Origin: Scylla paramamosain | Lineage: Eukaryota; Arthropoda; Malacostraca; Decapoda; Portunidae | Assembly (NCBI RefSeq): GCF_035594125.1 | Contig: NC_087156.1 | Coordinates: 27,794,497-27,858,496 of the forward strand | Reading direction: 5' to 3' | DNA: 64,000 nucleotides | In this document: positions 28,936 through 41,979 of the stretch, piece after piece | Layout of the letters: each line of letters starts with the position of its first letter | Position numbering within the stretch: position 1 is the stretch's first letter | Made by a program: the position numbers and the translations under genes | The notes under the pieces: model-generated | What the model saw: the letters and a program-made list of their open reading frames with translations, nothing else | Databases searched by the model: none | What the model was told of the DNA's origin: nothing

Positions 28936-29227
28936 CAAGTATAAATACAGACGCCATGCACAGCTCGCACTAGAATGTCTGTTCTAAGCTTATTACGTGA
29001 ATTTAATTAAGAAAAGATCATCACGCTGTCATCTGATGAATGGCAACCTCGAGCACACTTAAATTCCAGGAAGCAACCGCGAGGAGTATTTCTGAACGTG
29101 TTTATTCGTAGCTAACTTTCCTTGGCTGTAGTTGTGAGCTTATCAAATTCTTATCGTGAAGCATCTGGGAAACGATTTGCTGTTATACACTCACAAGAAC
29201 TTTCCGTCAGCGTCGTGAAAAGTAAAG

Positions 29228-29400
29228 ACCAAAAGAAAAAGATGGATTGACTGCTTGAAGGAGGATGTATTAAGACAGAAAGGCATAGATGAAGCACAGG
29301 CAAACAACAGAATCACCTGAAGAAGTCTCATCCGAAACGGCGGCCTCTTATCGAAACGGGACGCTAGATGAGATGTGAAAACTATGTACGGTGATGGAAA
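29228..29400 (+). mobile_element. Decayed LINE reverse-transcriptase C-terminus
   Basis: The frame starting at 29228 reads TKRKRWIDCLKEDVLRQKGI, then DEAQANNR, a stop, and RSLIRNGG. This matches the conserved RPKxRWIDCxKEDLxxxGxxxxxAxxRxxWRxLIRNGDP tail found after the reverse transcriptase in many animal RTE-like non-LTR elements. The in-frame stop, further stops and missing RT core show a dead 5'-truncated copy. It differs from family L and from the tail at 30.6 kb. Confidence 0.6.
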
Positions 29401-30199
29401 TACGATATTGCAACATACGTAAAGCCCTCCAGGAAATTTAGCCAAATTATTAGCTTTTCACGATTAGTTGGTGAGTTGGTCCTCTAAATTAAATGGGATC
29501 ATTTCTCCAGCTTCCTTTTTACAATGTTCTGGGCCTGCAATGCCGGTAGATATTTTTACTGCAATTATTTTTCTACGTCGTTTGGAGGCTTAGATGATCA
29601 CCTTGTGAATTTATAGGTTTAGTCATCCCCTTCAGTGTATTTGTTGAATGACACCTTCGCAGAGGCTCATGGTGTCCCCCGCAGCTTCCCGAAGCGTGTG
29701 GTATTCTTCGGCGAGAACATGAAAAATTACCAACTTCCGGCAGAACTTGAGCTCCGATGCATCAGATCACCATGTCCAAACGACGACCACTCGGCCAGCT
29801 ATGTATGGCTTCGCGTCTCCATTTTCTACTTTTTCTTTTTTTCCACATATCGGTAGTGCAGTGTGAGCAGACTAATGAAATCGTCGATTTACGTTTTTCT
29901 TTCTTAAAGGAAATTCCATTGAGGATCACCGTCTTTTTATTTCAAATCGCAGTTCAGTAATGTTGGCGAGACGAAATCCATCGTGACTGTAACGGGAAGC
30001 TTTTCACTCCAGTGCACACTTCTTTGTCTCGCTCCGCATAATTTGCAATCAGGATTTCCCGGTTTTCTCTCCTGCCGCTCATGACGCAGGGAGCCTAGTG
30101 TTCCCGGGGGCCGGCTCGGGCCACTGCGCCCAATTATGTCTGCAGTTTTTTTTTTTTCTCTCTGTTTGTCTATTAATCTTTATTATAATTAAGGGATAG
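29401..30199. other. Unique DNA, no gene seen
   Basis: Includes a frame at 29635-29856 with ordinary amino-acid composition (LPAELELRCIRSPCP) but no recognised family or splice signals. A T-run lies at 30146-30158. Confidence 0.45.

Positions 30200-30290
<91 letters not shown>
30200..30290. repeat. (TA)n microsatellite, ~90 bp
   Basis: Perfect TA run, self-complementary and likely to be prone to cruciform extrusion. Confidence 0.97.
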
Positions 30291-30292
<2 letters not shown>

Positions 30293-30354
30293 GAGGAACT
30301 TATGTACTGATTAATCTGCTTGTCTGTATTTGTTTGTTGGTGCGTCTGCCTAGG

Positions 30355-30515
30355 TACCTGTCTATCTGCCTGTCTGTGTGTCTGTCTGTCTGTGTCTGTC
30401 TGTCTGTGTCTGTCTGTCTGTATGTATGTATGTATGTATGTATGTATGTATTTATGTAAGTACTCGTAATACGTATATATGTTTGTATATATGTATGTAT
30501 GTATGTATGAAGTAC
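30355..30515. repeat. (TCTG)n and (TATG)n tetranucleotides
   Basis: TCTG/TGTC repeats (30355-30420), then TATG repeats (30421-30450 and 30484-30509) with decayed sequence between. Confidence 0.9.
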
Positions 30516-30570
30516 CTGAGTGAAAATGCATCGTTATATTCACTTACTCATATAGTTCACCACAAGCCCT

Positions 30571-30755
30571 ATCTTAAAAGCATAAGAAACATAAGAAGAA
30601 TAATTAGAAAATAAGGGACACTACAAGAAGCCGCCTGGCCTATACGCGTCAGTCCCTGCATGAAATATAACCACCTATTTCCACTCATCATCCACATCCA
30701 TAAATTTACCTAATCTTTTAAAGTTTCTTAATGACGCCATCAGAACAGTAATGCC
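30571..30755 (-). mobile_element. LINE 3' terminus with C-terminal ORF remnant
   Basis: On the minus strand a short frame (30755-30675) reads SLRNFKRLGKFMDVDDEWK and stops at TAG (30677-30675). This fits the SVNSFKxRLDKFMDGDDxWK ending of a non-LTR retrotransposon family. The 3' untranslated part then runs through GGTTATATTTCATGCAGGGA, GCGTATAGGCCAGGCGGC and TTCTTGTAGTGTCCCTTATT to a terminal TTCTTATGTTTCTTATG short tandem repeat. Such 8-bp tandem 3' ends are typical of the CR1/L2 branch. The element is 5'-truncated, with a stop codon just upstream. Confidence 0.65.
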
Positions 30756-31606
<851 letters not shown>

Positions 31607-31824
31607 TTCCTCTCCCCTACCTCATCTTACCTTCCCGCTCCCTCCTCTCCCTCCTCCAGCTCCTCCAAGTTAACCTTACGAATTACAGTCAATCACCGCT
31701 AAAACTCGAACAACAGACACAGGGTGAAGCACGACTCCCCATCAGCCAATCACGTTTTCCCAGAGGCGTTGGGATTGCCGAGGGTCGTGCTGGGGTGGGT
31801 AACGTCTGGTGGGGCACTGCGATG

Positions 31825-31905
31825 ATGCCCAAGGAGGAAGAGGAGGAGGAAGACGAAGAAGAGGAAAAGGATGAGGAGGAGAGGAGGAGGAGGTGAGGGG
31901 AGGGT
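31825..31905. repeat. GAG/GAA purine tract
   Basis: GAGGAAGAGGAGGAGGAAGA-type imperfect trinucleotides giving an apparent acidic frame. Considered low-complexity DNA. Confidence 0.8.
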
Positions 31906-32239
31906 CAAGTAAGCAGATCATTGACTAAACACAAGTACTCCTCTGCTCATCACTGCTCCATCGCCGTGCTGTAAGCTGTCCGCTGCGCCTCCTCAAACAC
32001 CGCCCTACATTCTATCCTTCCTTAAATATTTTCACTGACCGCCAGTTCGACACCCAGCGTTCACCGTTCCACAAGTGTTCGTCCTGTGTGGGGAGGGGCA
32101 CCAACCAACCTTCCTGGGGCACTCCACGTTTTAATTTCCCCTTTTTTTGCCTCCCTGTCTCTCTTGTAATCTAATTTCCCCAAGTGGAGGAGCTTGGCGG
32201 GGGTTGTAAGGGGGTCGGAGGCGCCCCGGCAGAGAGAGG

Positions 32240-32320
32240 TCAAAGGAGATAATTGATAATTAATGGGGCGGGCCGGGGAGTGAACTAAAGGCGAGGCTAG
32301 TTAATTATTCATGGGTATCC
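32240..32320. promoter_or_regulatory. Candidate homeodomain-site cluster
   Basis: GATAATTGATAATTAATGG (32248-32266) and GTTAATTATTCATG (32300-32313) give several TAATT/ATTAAT cores within 66 bp of GC-rich DNA, next to GGGGCGGGCCGGGG. It is motif-based only and is placed in presumed intron 1 of the Mnx-like gene. Confidence 0.3.
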
Positions 32321-32354
32321 TGGTGGCCTCGACTGTGTCAACACCGCCACCGCT

Positions 32355-32428
<74 letters not shown>
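32355..32428. repeat. (CT)n microsatellite
   Basis: Perfect CT run of about 37 units. Confidence 0.97.
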
Positions 32429-33241
<813 letters not shown>

Positions 33242-33344
33242 GCAACTATCTATTTATCATTTATTTGAACTGCTTATTTGCTGTTAATTTAGTGTTTATT
33301 TATTTGTCGATTTCCGCACATCTTTCATGAGTGATTGCAACGAG

Positions 33345-33439
<95 letters not shown>
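33345..33439. repeat. (TG)n microsatellite, ~95 bp
   Basis: Perfect TG run of about 47 units. Confidence 0.97.
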
Positions 33440-33440
<1 letters not shown>

Positions 33441-34040
33441 ACACGCTTGAGAGCAGGCAGTATATGTGAGGGAATATCAGCGGCTAACAGAGAGAGGAAA
33501 GACGACATGGCGAAAAGGAACCAGAAACTAATCAAATTTAAGATTAGACAAAACTGAATAGGTAAGAAAGTGACAAATAAATGAATAAAGATATAAAGAA
33601 AGACGTGTTTTGAGACAGAAAAGTAACAACTACACTTTAAAATCATTCAAACTTACAAAAAAAAAAAAACGTGAGGAAGAGCAACCAGAAAAGAGCCACA
33701 AACTAATCAGAATTAAGAAATGACAAAACTGAACAGGTAAAAAAAAAAACCAAGCAAAAAGAAAAATATATAGCTAAGTATTACAAGCCAATAACTACTC
33801 CCGAAAACAAAATAAATCAAGCTAAGAATCAAAAGCGTGACGAGCAAGATTCAGAATAAAAAAAAAATCATTAAACATGAAGAAATTAAGGATAGATAAG
33901 AGAAATACACAAAATGACTAACTGAGCACAATGACGGGATAATGGAGTCTTTTAGTGGCCAGGAATCACATCCCCTATCAGAGTAAGTCACCAACCATTC
34001 ACTTCTTTCATTCCTAACACAGATGGAATCGTGGTGTGGG
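33440..34040. other. A-rich unique DNA, no gene seen
   Basis: A-rich with short A-runs and repeated phrases such as CAAAACTGAATAGGTAA / CAAAACTGAACAGGTAA (about 33548 and 33725). These suggest a decayed ~175-bp tandem duplication. Confidence 0.45.
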
Positions 34041-34046
34041 ACGGAG

Positions 34047-34154
34047 CTGACTGGATGACTGGCTGGATGCTGGCTGGTTGGTTAGTTGGTTGGCTAACTG
34101 GCTGGCTGGCTGATTGGCTGGCTGGTTGGCTGGCTGGCTGGCTGGCTGGCTGGC
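34047..34154. repeat. (GGCT)n imperfect tetranucleotide
   Basis: GGCT/GGTT/GGAT units over about 108 bp, with the most perfect GGCT repeats at 34122-34154. Confidence 0.95.
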
Positions 34155-34303
34155 GGGAGTCGGGGTCCAGCGTCAATAGCCAGTCACGCCAGGGTAATTA
34201 ATCTTGCCACGTTGTGTTTTCAGAGGCAAATGGCGCGGTTTTTACTCTTGCCTCACCTACTCGAGTCTTAAGTTCCAAGCGCTCCAAGTAATCAATTTAT
34301 TTT

Positions 34304-34305
<2 letters not shown>

Positions 34306-34389
<84 letters not shown>
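34306..34389. repeat. (CT)n microsatellite
   Basis: Perfect CT run of about 42 units. Confidence 0.97.
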
Positions 34390-34394
<5 letters not shown>

Positions 34395-34566
34395 TTGACT
34401 CCTTACACTAATGTCTTTTCATTCGCTTCTAAATGTTGTTATTATTCCTACGTTTCCCCAAGTCTTATTTTCCTGCCTTGTCTCGGTCAGTGATTCGTGT
34501 TTTTGTTCGCTTTCTAATGTTCAGACCATTTGTTTGTCTGCGGAGAGGATGATGGGGGTCCCGTAA

Positions 34567-34570
<4 letters not shown>

Positions 34571-34609
<39 letters not shown>
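34571..34609. repeat. (CA)n microsatellite
   Basis: About 19 CA units. Confidence 0.96.
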
Positions 34610-34614
<5 letters not shown>

Positions 34615-34859
34615 AAGGGAAGAGGGCTTAGGAATATGTCAACATGTAAACCTCACATGAATTTCACCTGCGTAACTCTTTCCTCTCTTTCTGATTGCTG
34701 TTTTCACTTAACGTTACTCTCATCTTTCGCGTTCCTCTCCAAGCCTCACCTTACATCTACATTGTCATCAGAGTCTCAAGCGTTATCTCAGTTACTCAGT
34801 TTACATAATTTTTCTCGCCTTAAGCATTATTCTGTTTACATACATTCAAATATTACAGT

Positions 34860-35065
34860 CTTCTCGTCAGTCTGGAGCTCACTGCTTTCTTCTATATTTC
34901 CTTCTATCTGTCAATTAAACTTTTTTAAGAGAGGTTTTAAGACACTTTTCATAATTTAAATATTCCTTTTGGGAGCTGGCATCTTCAATTGGCCTTTTTT
35001 TTAGCTTTTTTGTTGTCCTTGGACAGAGACTTACATAAAAGTCTACCCATATCAGGCTATTTTTG
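34860..35065 (+). mobile_element. LINE 3' end, family L, copy 2 (longest)
   Basis: The frame 34870-34956 reads VWSSLLSSIFPSICQLNFFK then RGFKTLFII and a TAA stop. This has the [L/V]WNSLP...L.xFKxxV layout typical of non-LTR retrotransposon C-termini. The 3' part (GGGAGCTGGCATCTTCAATT, GGCCTTTTTTTTAGC, TTTTTTGTTGTCCTTGGACA, GAGACTTAC) aligns with the minus-strand copies at 21.9 and 35.9 kb. The open frame may reach back to 34636, but no RT domain is seen. Confidence 0.65.
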
Positions 35066-35264
35066 TTTTCTAAACTCCTTTCCCTTCCTTTAAGTTAATC
35101 TCCGCATCCTGCGTTATTTCTCTCACTGAGCGTCTCTCCCTGCCAAAAGTGGAGAGTCTAGTGCAGCGAGACCGAAAGATGAGGAAGGGGAAGACGTGCA
35201 GTTAAGAAGTTCAGAAGATCGGTCAATAACCGTGAAAACAGCGATAGATGACGGGGAAAGGGTC

Positions 35265-35470
<206 letters not shown>

Positions 35471-35674
35471 GTTAGCGAGATGGATATGATAGCCTCTGAC
35501 TTTTTGCTGTTTAAAAACTACATCGATGAAGGCAGCCCCACCCCACACAAGCTCGTATAAAAGATGGCCATTTTACACCGCAGAGATGCCCAATACGCAG
35601 CACCTCTATAGAACCAGTGAAAATGCTTACTGGTAAACAGAAACTCCTTGTACGAGTAGTAGAACGCCATCGAA

Positions 35675-35915
35675 GACAACGCAGAACACCCAATCCCAAT
35701 GAAGCTGATTTAGCAATAGTTACCATCCTTCCATCACCTCGAATTACTCTTCCCGTTTCGTACCAAGCTCTCATTCTTGTAATCTAACCATCTAAAAAGC
35801 ATAGAAAAACTCACGGACACGACGCAGAACACACAATCTCACTGAAGCTGATTTAGCAAGAGTTACCATCCTTTTATCACCTCATGTTGCTCTCAAGTAT
35901 CATCCTCTCATTCTC
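35675..35915. repeat. 143-bp tandem duplication
   Basis: GCAGAACACCCAATCCCAAT at 35681 and GCAGAACACACAATCTCACT at 35824 begin two copies. The match continues through GAAGCTGATTTAGCAA(T/G)AG, TTACCATCCTT and ATCACCTC to CTCTCATTCTT versus CTCTCATTCTC. Identity is roughly 80-85% by eye over about 95 bp. No protein is recognised. Confidence 0.85.
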
Positions 35916-35935
35916 TTTCCCGATTTTCTTTTAGA

Positions 35936-36196
<261 letters not shown>

Positions 36197-36339
36197 CGAC
36201 TTAGGCCGCCGTCTGTACAGATCCTGTTACTCCCACATCCAAGGCTTCCCCCGTCACTCCGTCACCTTGAGAGCTGCCTGGAGTTCACTGAGGAGCCATA
36301 ATGGTGCCATAACGGAGGGCCGCCTCATTCTCGTCGGGG

Positions 36340-36643
36340 TAATGAGGTGCGGGGAGGGGGAGGGAAGGGGTAAGGGGTCGGGGAAGGAGGGGAATGATGG
36401 AAGGGGAATGAAGTAGCGATGAAGGAGGTGAGTGATGGAGGAGAGATGGGTAGAGAGAGAGAAAGAGAGAGGGGGAGGTACAAGGAAGGTGAAGGGAGGT
36501 AATGAGGAGCATAGGGTGGAGATGCGAGCCAGCAGGAGAGTCTTTGTTTGGAGGAACAGGAGGAAGAGGAGGAGCAGGAGGATAAAGAAGAAGAAGAAGA
36601 AGAAGAAGAAGAAGAAGAAGAAGAAGAAGAAGATAATGATGAT

Positions 36644-36727
<84 letters not shown>

Positions 36728-36960
36728 GACGGCAAAGAAGTGAAGAAAAGACAATGGAAGGACAAAGAATAGAGAGAGAGGAGGAGGAGAAAGGGAGGAA
36801 AGAGCAGCGAGCCGAAATGTAGGGAGGGAGGAAAGGAGGAAGGGAGAGAGAAAATATGGGGGACAAGAAGGGGGCAAGGGGAGCAGGGGGAGCTCGTGTG
36901 CAGACAAGCATGGTAAAGGGGAAGGAGGGCGGGAAGGAACTTCTATGAGTAATTTACCAA
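36340..36960. repeat. Polypurine domain with (GAA)n and (GA)n
   Basis: Nearly all-purine + strand for about 600 bp, including GAA repeats (36582-36632) and GA repeats (36650-36718). The opposite strand is polypyrimidine. Overlapping S/P-rich frames are artefacts. Confidence 0.92.
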
Positions 36961-36972
36961 GTTGTAAGGGAT

Positions 36973-36974
<2 letters not shown>

Positions 36975-37036
<62 letters not shown>
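36975..37036. repeat. (CT)n microsatellite
   Basis: Perfect CT run of about 31 units, which switches the purine strand right after the polypurine domain. Confidence 0.97.
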
Positions 37037-37038
<2 letters not shown>

Positions 37039-37079
37039 CCAAGGAGGGATCGTATATCAATGTGGCTGAAGGAGGCAGT

Positions 37080-37425
37080 TTCCTTTCTCTCTCTCTCTCT
37101 CTCTCTTTACTTCCTCCTGATCCCTCTCTTCGTCATTTTCTTCTCCCTTTCTCCCTTACTCCCTCTTCTGCTCTGCACGTCGGCTCCGTTTCTTATCCTC
37201 CTCACTTTTCTTCCCTCCCTCCCTCCCTCCCTCCCTCCCGCTTGACTTAACATGCAGGTCACTAACACAATCCTGACTCCGCCTGACCTGTGTCCTCCAC
37301 CCTCCTTCCACTCCTCCTTTTCTTCCAGAACTCCTCCACTTTCTCTCCACTAGTCCTCTACTCCATCTCCATCACCACCTCAATATACCTCCTCCACATT
37401 CTCTCTCTCTCTCTCTCTCTCTTGT
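37080..37425. repeat. Polypyrimidine low-complexity DNA
   Basis: CT and CCCT/CCTCC-rich strand with short CT runs at 37087-37108 and 37400-37422 and a CCCT run at 37213-37240. Confidence 0.85.
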
Positions 37426-37480
37426 GGGTGTGGCGGGCGGGTGCCTTTCAGTGGGCGTGGAGTAAGGGCGGCGTCTTCAT

Positions 37481-37483
<3 letters not shown>

Positions 37484-37533
<50 letters not shown>
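37484..37533. repeat. (GA)n microsatellite
   Basis: About 25 GA units. Then purine-rich sequence, including GGGGGAGGAGGAGGAAG near 37616. Confidence 0.96.
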
Positions 37534-37537
<4 letters not shown>

Positions 37538-37789
37538 TCCCGCCATGTCTCACCGTCCTAGACTCACCAACTCTCATTCTTCTCCCTCGCTAAGTTCAGA
37601 CGTCGGTGGGAGGGAAGGGGGAGGAGGAGGAAGAAGAGGAGGCTGTTGGAGGAGGAGGGGAGGGATTGGGGGTCCTGATTCCCTCTTCCAGCAGGTAATG
37701 ACGCCGTCCTGTATCACAAGAGCAAGGAGGGAGGAAGGGGGAAGAAGAGGGAAGGGGAAGGCCTTAGGATGGAATCTATAACCACATTA

Positions 37790-38300
37790 GACATCCCTCC
37801 CCTTCCCTCCCTCCCTAATGCAGCAATCCCGTAACTGGCCGAGCCGACATGAAAGGCGTAATGTGATTGGTGGAGGCTCCTTTACTGGCTGGGTAATGGA
37901 CCAATCATGGCGGTGATGGCGGGGCGACGTGAACACACTGCTAATGGCGGGATCACGGTAAGTTGCCGGTCCTCGCCAGACCCACACCCACGTCCCTCCC
38001 AGCCCTGCCTCTCCTCCCCCGCTCCCTCTCCTCGCCTCCTCATAGCCGTTCATCAAGCTCTGAAAACTGCAACACATTTTCCTTGATGAATGCTGTATTT
38101 CCCGGGAGATTAGCATCCACATTAGTGGGGGAGGGAGAGAGGGGGAGGAAGAGATATCGTACGTCCGCCACCTCCCAGCGTCTTCTAGGCAGCGGCAACG
38201 GGGTGGCGGCGGCATCTTTGTTTTTTGGCGGGAGACTCTCGCCCGAGGATCAATTAATCCAATTACACCGATTGTTCCGCCTCGGCCGTCCACTGTTGCT
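37790..38300. promoter_or_regulatory. Candidate promoter or enhancer island
   Basis: GC-rich, CpG-containing, microsatellite-free sequence. It has opposed CCAAT boxes at 37866 (ATTGG) and 37901 (CCAAT), next to CATGGCGGTGATGGCGG, and a homeodomain-type cluster CAATTAATCCAATTA followed by ACCGATTGTTC (38251-38277). TAATCC and AATTA cores overlap there. Frames on both strands (37963-38376, 37787-38293) are open but not recognised. Confidence 0.3.
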
Positions 38301-39435
38301 GATTGCTGGGCCGCCGGAAGGAGGGAGGGAAAGGCCTGAAGAGGAGAGGAGGGAGACGTTTGGAGGGCTGGACTGATTTTGGTGCTGGTGTTGCCTCCCC
38401 AAAGTTATCGTTGAGACTGGAAGATCGCTTTCAGAAGCTGGTTCTTCAGAGTCGCCGTGGAGTGCCTCCTCTTGAACAGCATCATGACACATTTCATCCT
38501 TGCACTTAACATTTACGCACACCCAATGAACCGCCATGGGTAAAATAAAATAAGAATATGTGTCTGAGTGCTGCATGATCTCTTGCTGGCGTCCCAAAGT
38601 AAAGGACTCGCAGTCGTCCCCAAGGCCCTGACGCAGAAATTGATGGGCGCTTAGACCCCCAATGTTTCCAGGGGATCTGGAGCGGTCGAGACAGCGAGGC
38701 TCGTCGGGTGCTTAGGAAGGTTTTGTTAATATTTGAAGATTTTGTTGCCATTACGAGGTCTTCAGGTGTCAACATTTAAAGGCCTTTTTTTTTCTAACCC
38801 TCAGGGCTCAGACGCTGCTCATCCTCCTGGTGTGTAAACATTTGGGAGTACACTGTCTTCATTTTTTTCCTTTTTATTCTGTTTAACACCGTGTACCCTC
38901 GCGTCACAGGGAACGCTCACTGAGGAAGTGCAGCGCGTCAAAACTAAACGTTGTGTTTGATGTTTTCAACTCATTTGCTGTCAGCTTATTTTTCAAAAAG
39001 TTGATTTGATAATTACTTTGGATATGATGGCAATCAAATATCCTTGTCTTGATTGCGTGCAGTATAAAGTCTTTCCAAAACATTGACACCTTTCGCACAT
39101 ACTGACACATTCTCATTCATTACTGCGACAGACCATTTCGCTCGTGGTCACCAAGTTTGGTTCTGGGCTGCAGTTCAAGATCATATTTTTACATTTTATC
39201 TTAATTTTCCAGGAAGAAAGATATAATTACTAATGCTAAAATAATATAATTCGTGTTGTTCCCGATAAGTATTGAAGAGTAAGCAAAAAATAAATTGATG
39301 TAATCAATAATTTGAAATATAATTAATCCTTCCCAAGATTCCAGGCAAGAAAATATCCAACATTTGCATAGAAACGACCTGAGTAATACCGCCCTACTGA
39401 GAGAATTTCGATGCAAAGACTTAAACCCTTTGAAC
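38301..39435. other. Unique DNA, no gene seen
   Basis: About 1.1 kb without simple repeats. No coding family, RNA gene or transposon recognised. Confidence 0.5.
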
Positions 39436-39436
39436 C

Positions 39437-39439
<3 letters not shown>

Positions 39440-39508
<69 letters not shown>
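39440..39508. repeat. (CA)n microsatellite
   Basis: About 34 CA units, then ATACACACA. Confidence 0.97.
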
Positions 39509-39514
<6 letters not shown>

Positions 39515-39834
39515 ACAAAGAACACCATCATGCATGCAACACCCAGGCACCCACCCAGAAGCAATGTTTGAGGGAGGAGCAAGCAGGACAAGCTCTACAG
39601 GGAAAACGATGGGCATTAGCCTTTTTCCTCCCATTGAGCTGACTCCCTCCTGTCTCCCTCAAGTGCTTGCGTTGGTTAATTATACATGCAGGCGGTGCAG
39701 GGGCGAGGATGGCCCGCTCACCGTCTCAGTGGCTCTTCACGGCCGCGTACAGAGGTCGGCGAGCAATTAGCTGGCTGCAGTAACGACCCGGCTAACTGGT
39801 GTAACGAGGCAGGCGAGGGAGGCATGGCAAGAGT

Positions 39835-39836
<2 letters not shown>
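39509..39836. other. Unique GC-moderate DNA, no gene seen
   Basis: Contains GGTTAATTATAC (about 39674) and AGCAATTAGC (about 39761), two isolated homeodomain-like cores. No gene recognised. Confidence 0.4.
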
Positions 39837-39924
<88 letters not shown>

Positions 39925-39969
39925 TGGAGGGAGGGTGATATATTCATTAACAAGACATCAGCGAAACAC

Positions 39970-40002
<33 letters not shown>

Positions 40003-40010
40003 AACACACG
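39837..40010. repeat. (GA)n and (CA)n microsatellites
   Basis: GA run 39837-39920, 45 unique bases, then CA run 39966-40008 with two extra A interruptions. Confidence 0.96.
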
Positions 40011-40182
40011 GGTATCATCAATCTTGCACTAAAAATCCTCGTGCTCACACCTTAACAAACACTGATTTTCCCCCTAATGATAATGACGCAGAGAAAGCAG
40101 GAAATAACATTAAAAAGGGAGGGAGTGCAAATACAGAAGGAGCGAGAGAGAGACAGAGAGTCAGAGAAACTAATGCATAAAC

Positions 40183-40310
<128 letters not shown>

Positions 40311-40566
40311 CCAGAAAGGAGATATCAAGTAATTACAAAACGATAATAATTATAAAACAGCCACTGATAAAAAAGAATAACAAAAAATCCAGCGTTTTCC
40401 AATCACTTTCCCATATTCTGAATCACGCAATGGTAGAAGAGAAAGCGAGAAAGATAGGAAATAAAAAAAAAAAAACACTTACAAAATTATTCCAGATTTT
40501 ATGATGACAGTATTTAAGTGGAAATATTCTGCGGCAGTGTTGCAGTAGCGGCGGAGGGAGGCAGAA

Positions 40567-40815
40567 AGGAGGAGGAGGAGGAGGAGGAGGAGGAGGAGGA
40601 GGAGGAGGAGGAGGAGGAGGAGAAGATGGTGAATGTGATAACGTCCCCACATTCGCGCTCCGAGATGAGGCACAAATCAAATTCCAGAATGGAGGAAAGT
40701 TTTCAAAAAGACCAACGGAGGAGGAGGGGGAGGAGGAGGAGGAGAAGGAAAGATAGAGAAAAGGAAGGAGCAGGAGGAAGAGAGATGGAGGAGGAGGAGG
40801 AGGAGGAGGAGGAGG
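40567..40815. repeat. (GGA)n arrays
   Basis: GGA repeats at 40568-40622, 40716-40745 and 40786-40815 within a purine-rich strand. They read as poly-E, poly-G or poly-R depending on frame. Confidence 0.95.
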
Positions 40816-41218
40816 TCTTGATTGTGGGTGTTTTCTGAGGCGCCGCCCAACTCCCGAGCGCGGGTGTTAATTGGAGTCAACACCTTGTCCGCTTCCCTCC
40901 TCCGAGACTTGGTTCCTCGTACATCACCCTTTCTCCACTCTTCCTCCCCTCGCCGCCTCCCCTCGATCACCTGCTCCCCTTATTTGCGCGCGTCCCCATT
41001 CGCTCGGTGAGGGGAATTAGCGATAAAGGAAGGAACACGAGGGTAAATAGAGCCAAGGAGGGCGGCCCAGCTTCGGACACGCTTGTTGATCACCCCAAAA
41101 CCCCGCGCAATTGGCCTGAAATGTAACAGCAACACGAATTCAAATTATATTAAACTCGTTACGGCCAATCCTCCTCCTTCCCGTGGTGGTGGTGCAGGTG
41201 TGGTGATGCTTGGTGTTG
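40816..41218. other. GC-rich unique DNA, no gene seen
   Basis: Contains GTGTTAATTGGAGTCAACAC (about 40863-40882), an imperfect palindrome around AATT. No gene recognised. Confidence 0.4.
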
Positions 41219-41225
41219 TGTGTGC

Positions 41226-41263
<38 letters not shown>

Positions 41264-41287
41264 ATATATGTGCATGTGTGTGTGTGC
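41219..41287. repeat. (TG)n with TATG interruption
   Basis: TG run broken by ATGTATATATGTGCATG near 41260-41276. Confidence 0.95.
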
Positions 41288-41367
41288 AGAGACGAAAATA
41301 TCAGTAAAAGTAGACTTAAAACTCCTAACATACGCCATGCAGGCAACCCACAACAAACACTGCCCCT

Positions 41368-41620
41368 CCTCCTCCTCCTCCTACTTCTCCTCCACCTCCG
41401 CCACCACCAGCCGACTCTAATCCACGCTTCTCCACCTCCACCTAATCCTCCTGGCAGTCCCTCTCTCTTCCTCACCCCAACCCCCCATCCTCCCTCTCTT
41501 TCCCCCAGAAGCCAATCACTGTAATCGTTTTAATCCATAACATTAGAGCCTCTTCGTTTAGGATCCTGGGACGACGTAAGCTTCCTCCTCCTCATCCTCC
41601 TCCTCCTCCTCCTCCTTCAA
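41368..41620. repeat. CCT-rich low-complexity DNA
   Basis: CCTCCTCCT at 41370-41400 and 41582-41615 with CCACC/CCCTC-rich sequence between. Confidence 0.75.
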
Positions 41621-41788
41621 CCAAGAGTGCTCGCTCCTACGGCTCAGAGAAGGGCGTCGTGGCTCGGGGATTTAGGTCGTGGGGGTGCGTGTGGGTTAGC
41701 ACTGTGTGGCTGTGAGCGGCTGGAGATCGGTAAGACTGTGAGTTACGCCCGTGTTGCCCAGCCTGGATGATGGTGATGATGATGGTGG

Positions 41789-41790
<2 letters not shown>

Positions 41791-41833
<43 letters not shown>
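41791..41833. repeat. (TG)n microsatellite
   Basis: About 21 TG units. Confidence 0.96.
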
Positions 41834-41836
<3 letters not shown>

Positions 41837-41979
41837 GGGAGTCGGCCATTTAGCAAGGGCGTCCCCAGGTCCCCGCGTGTGACCAGTGACCACAACACCT
41901 GCATGGAAGCAAACACGCTCGTCAATTTACAACAACTCGCTGCGCAACCTTTATAGCAATTGTTCCTCGGGGTCTGGTT

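Noticed and set aside
37787..38376. Opposed 137- and 168-residue frames
   Set aside because: They overlap on opposite strands in CpG-rich DNA and neither product is recognised. Open frames are expected from composition.
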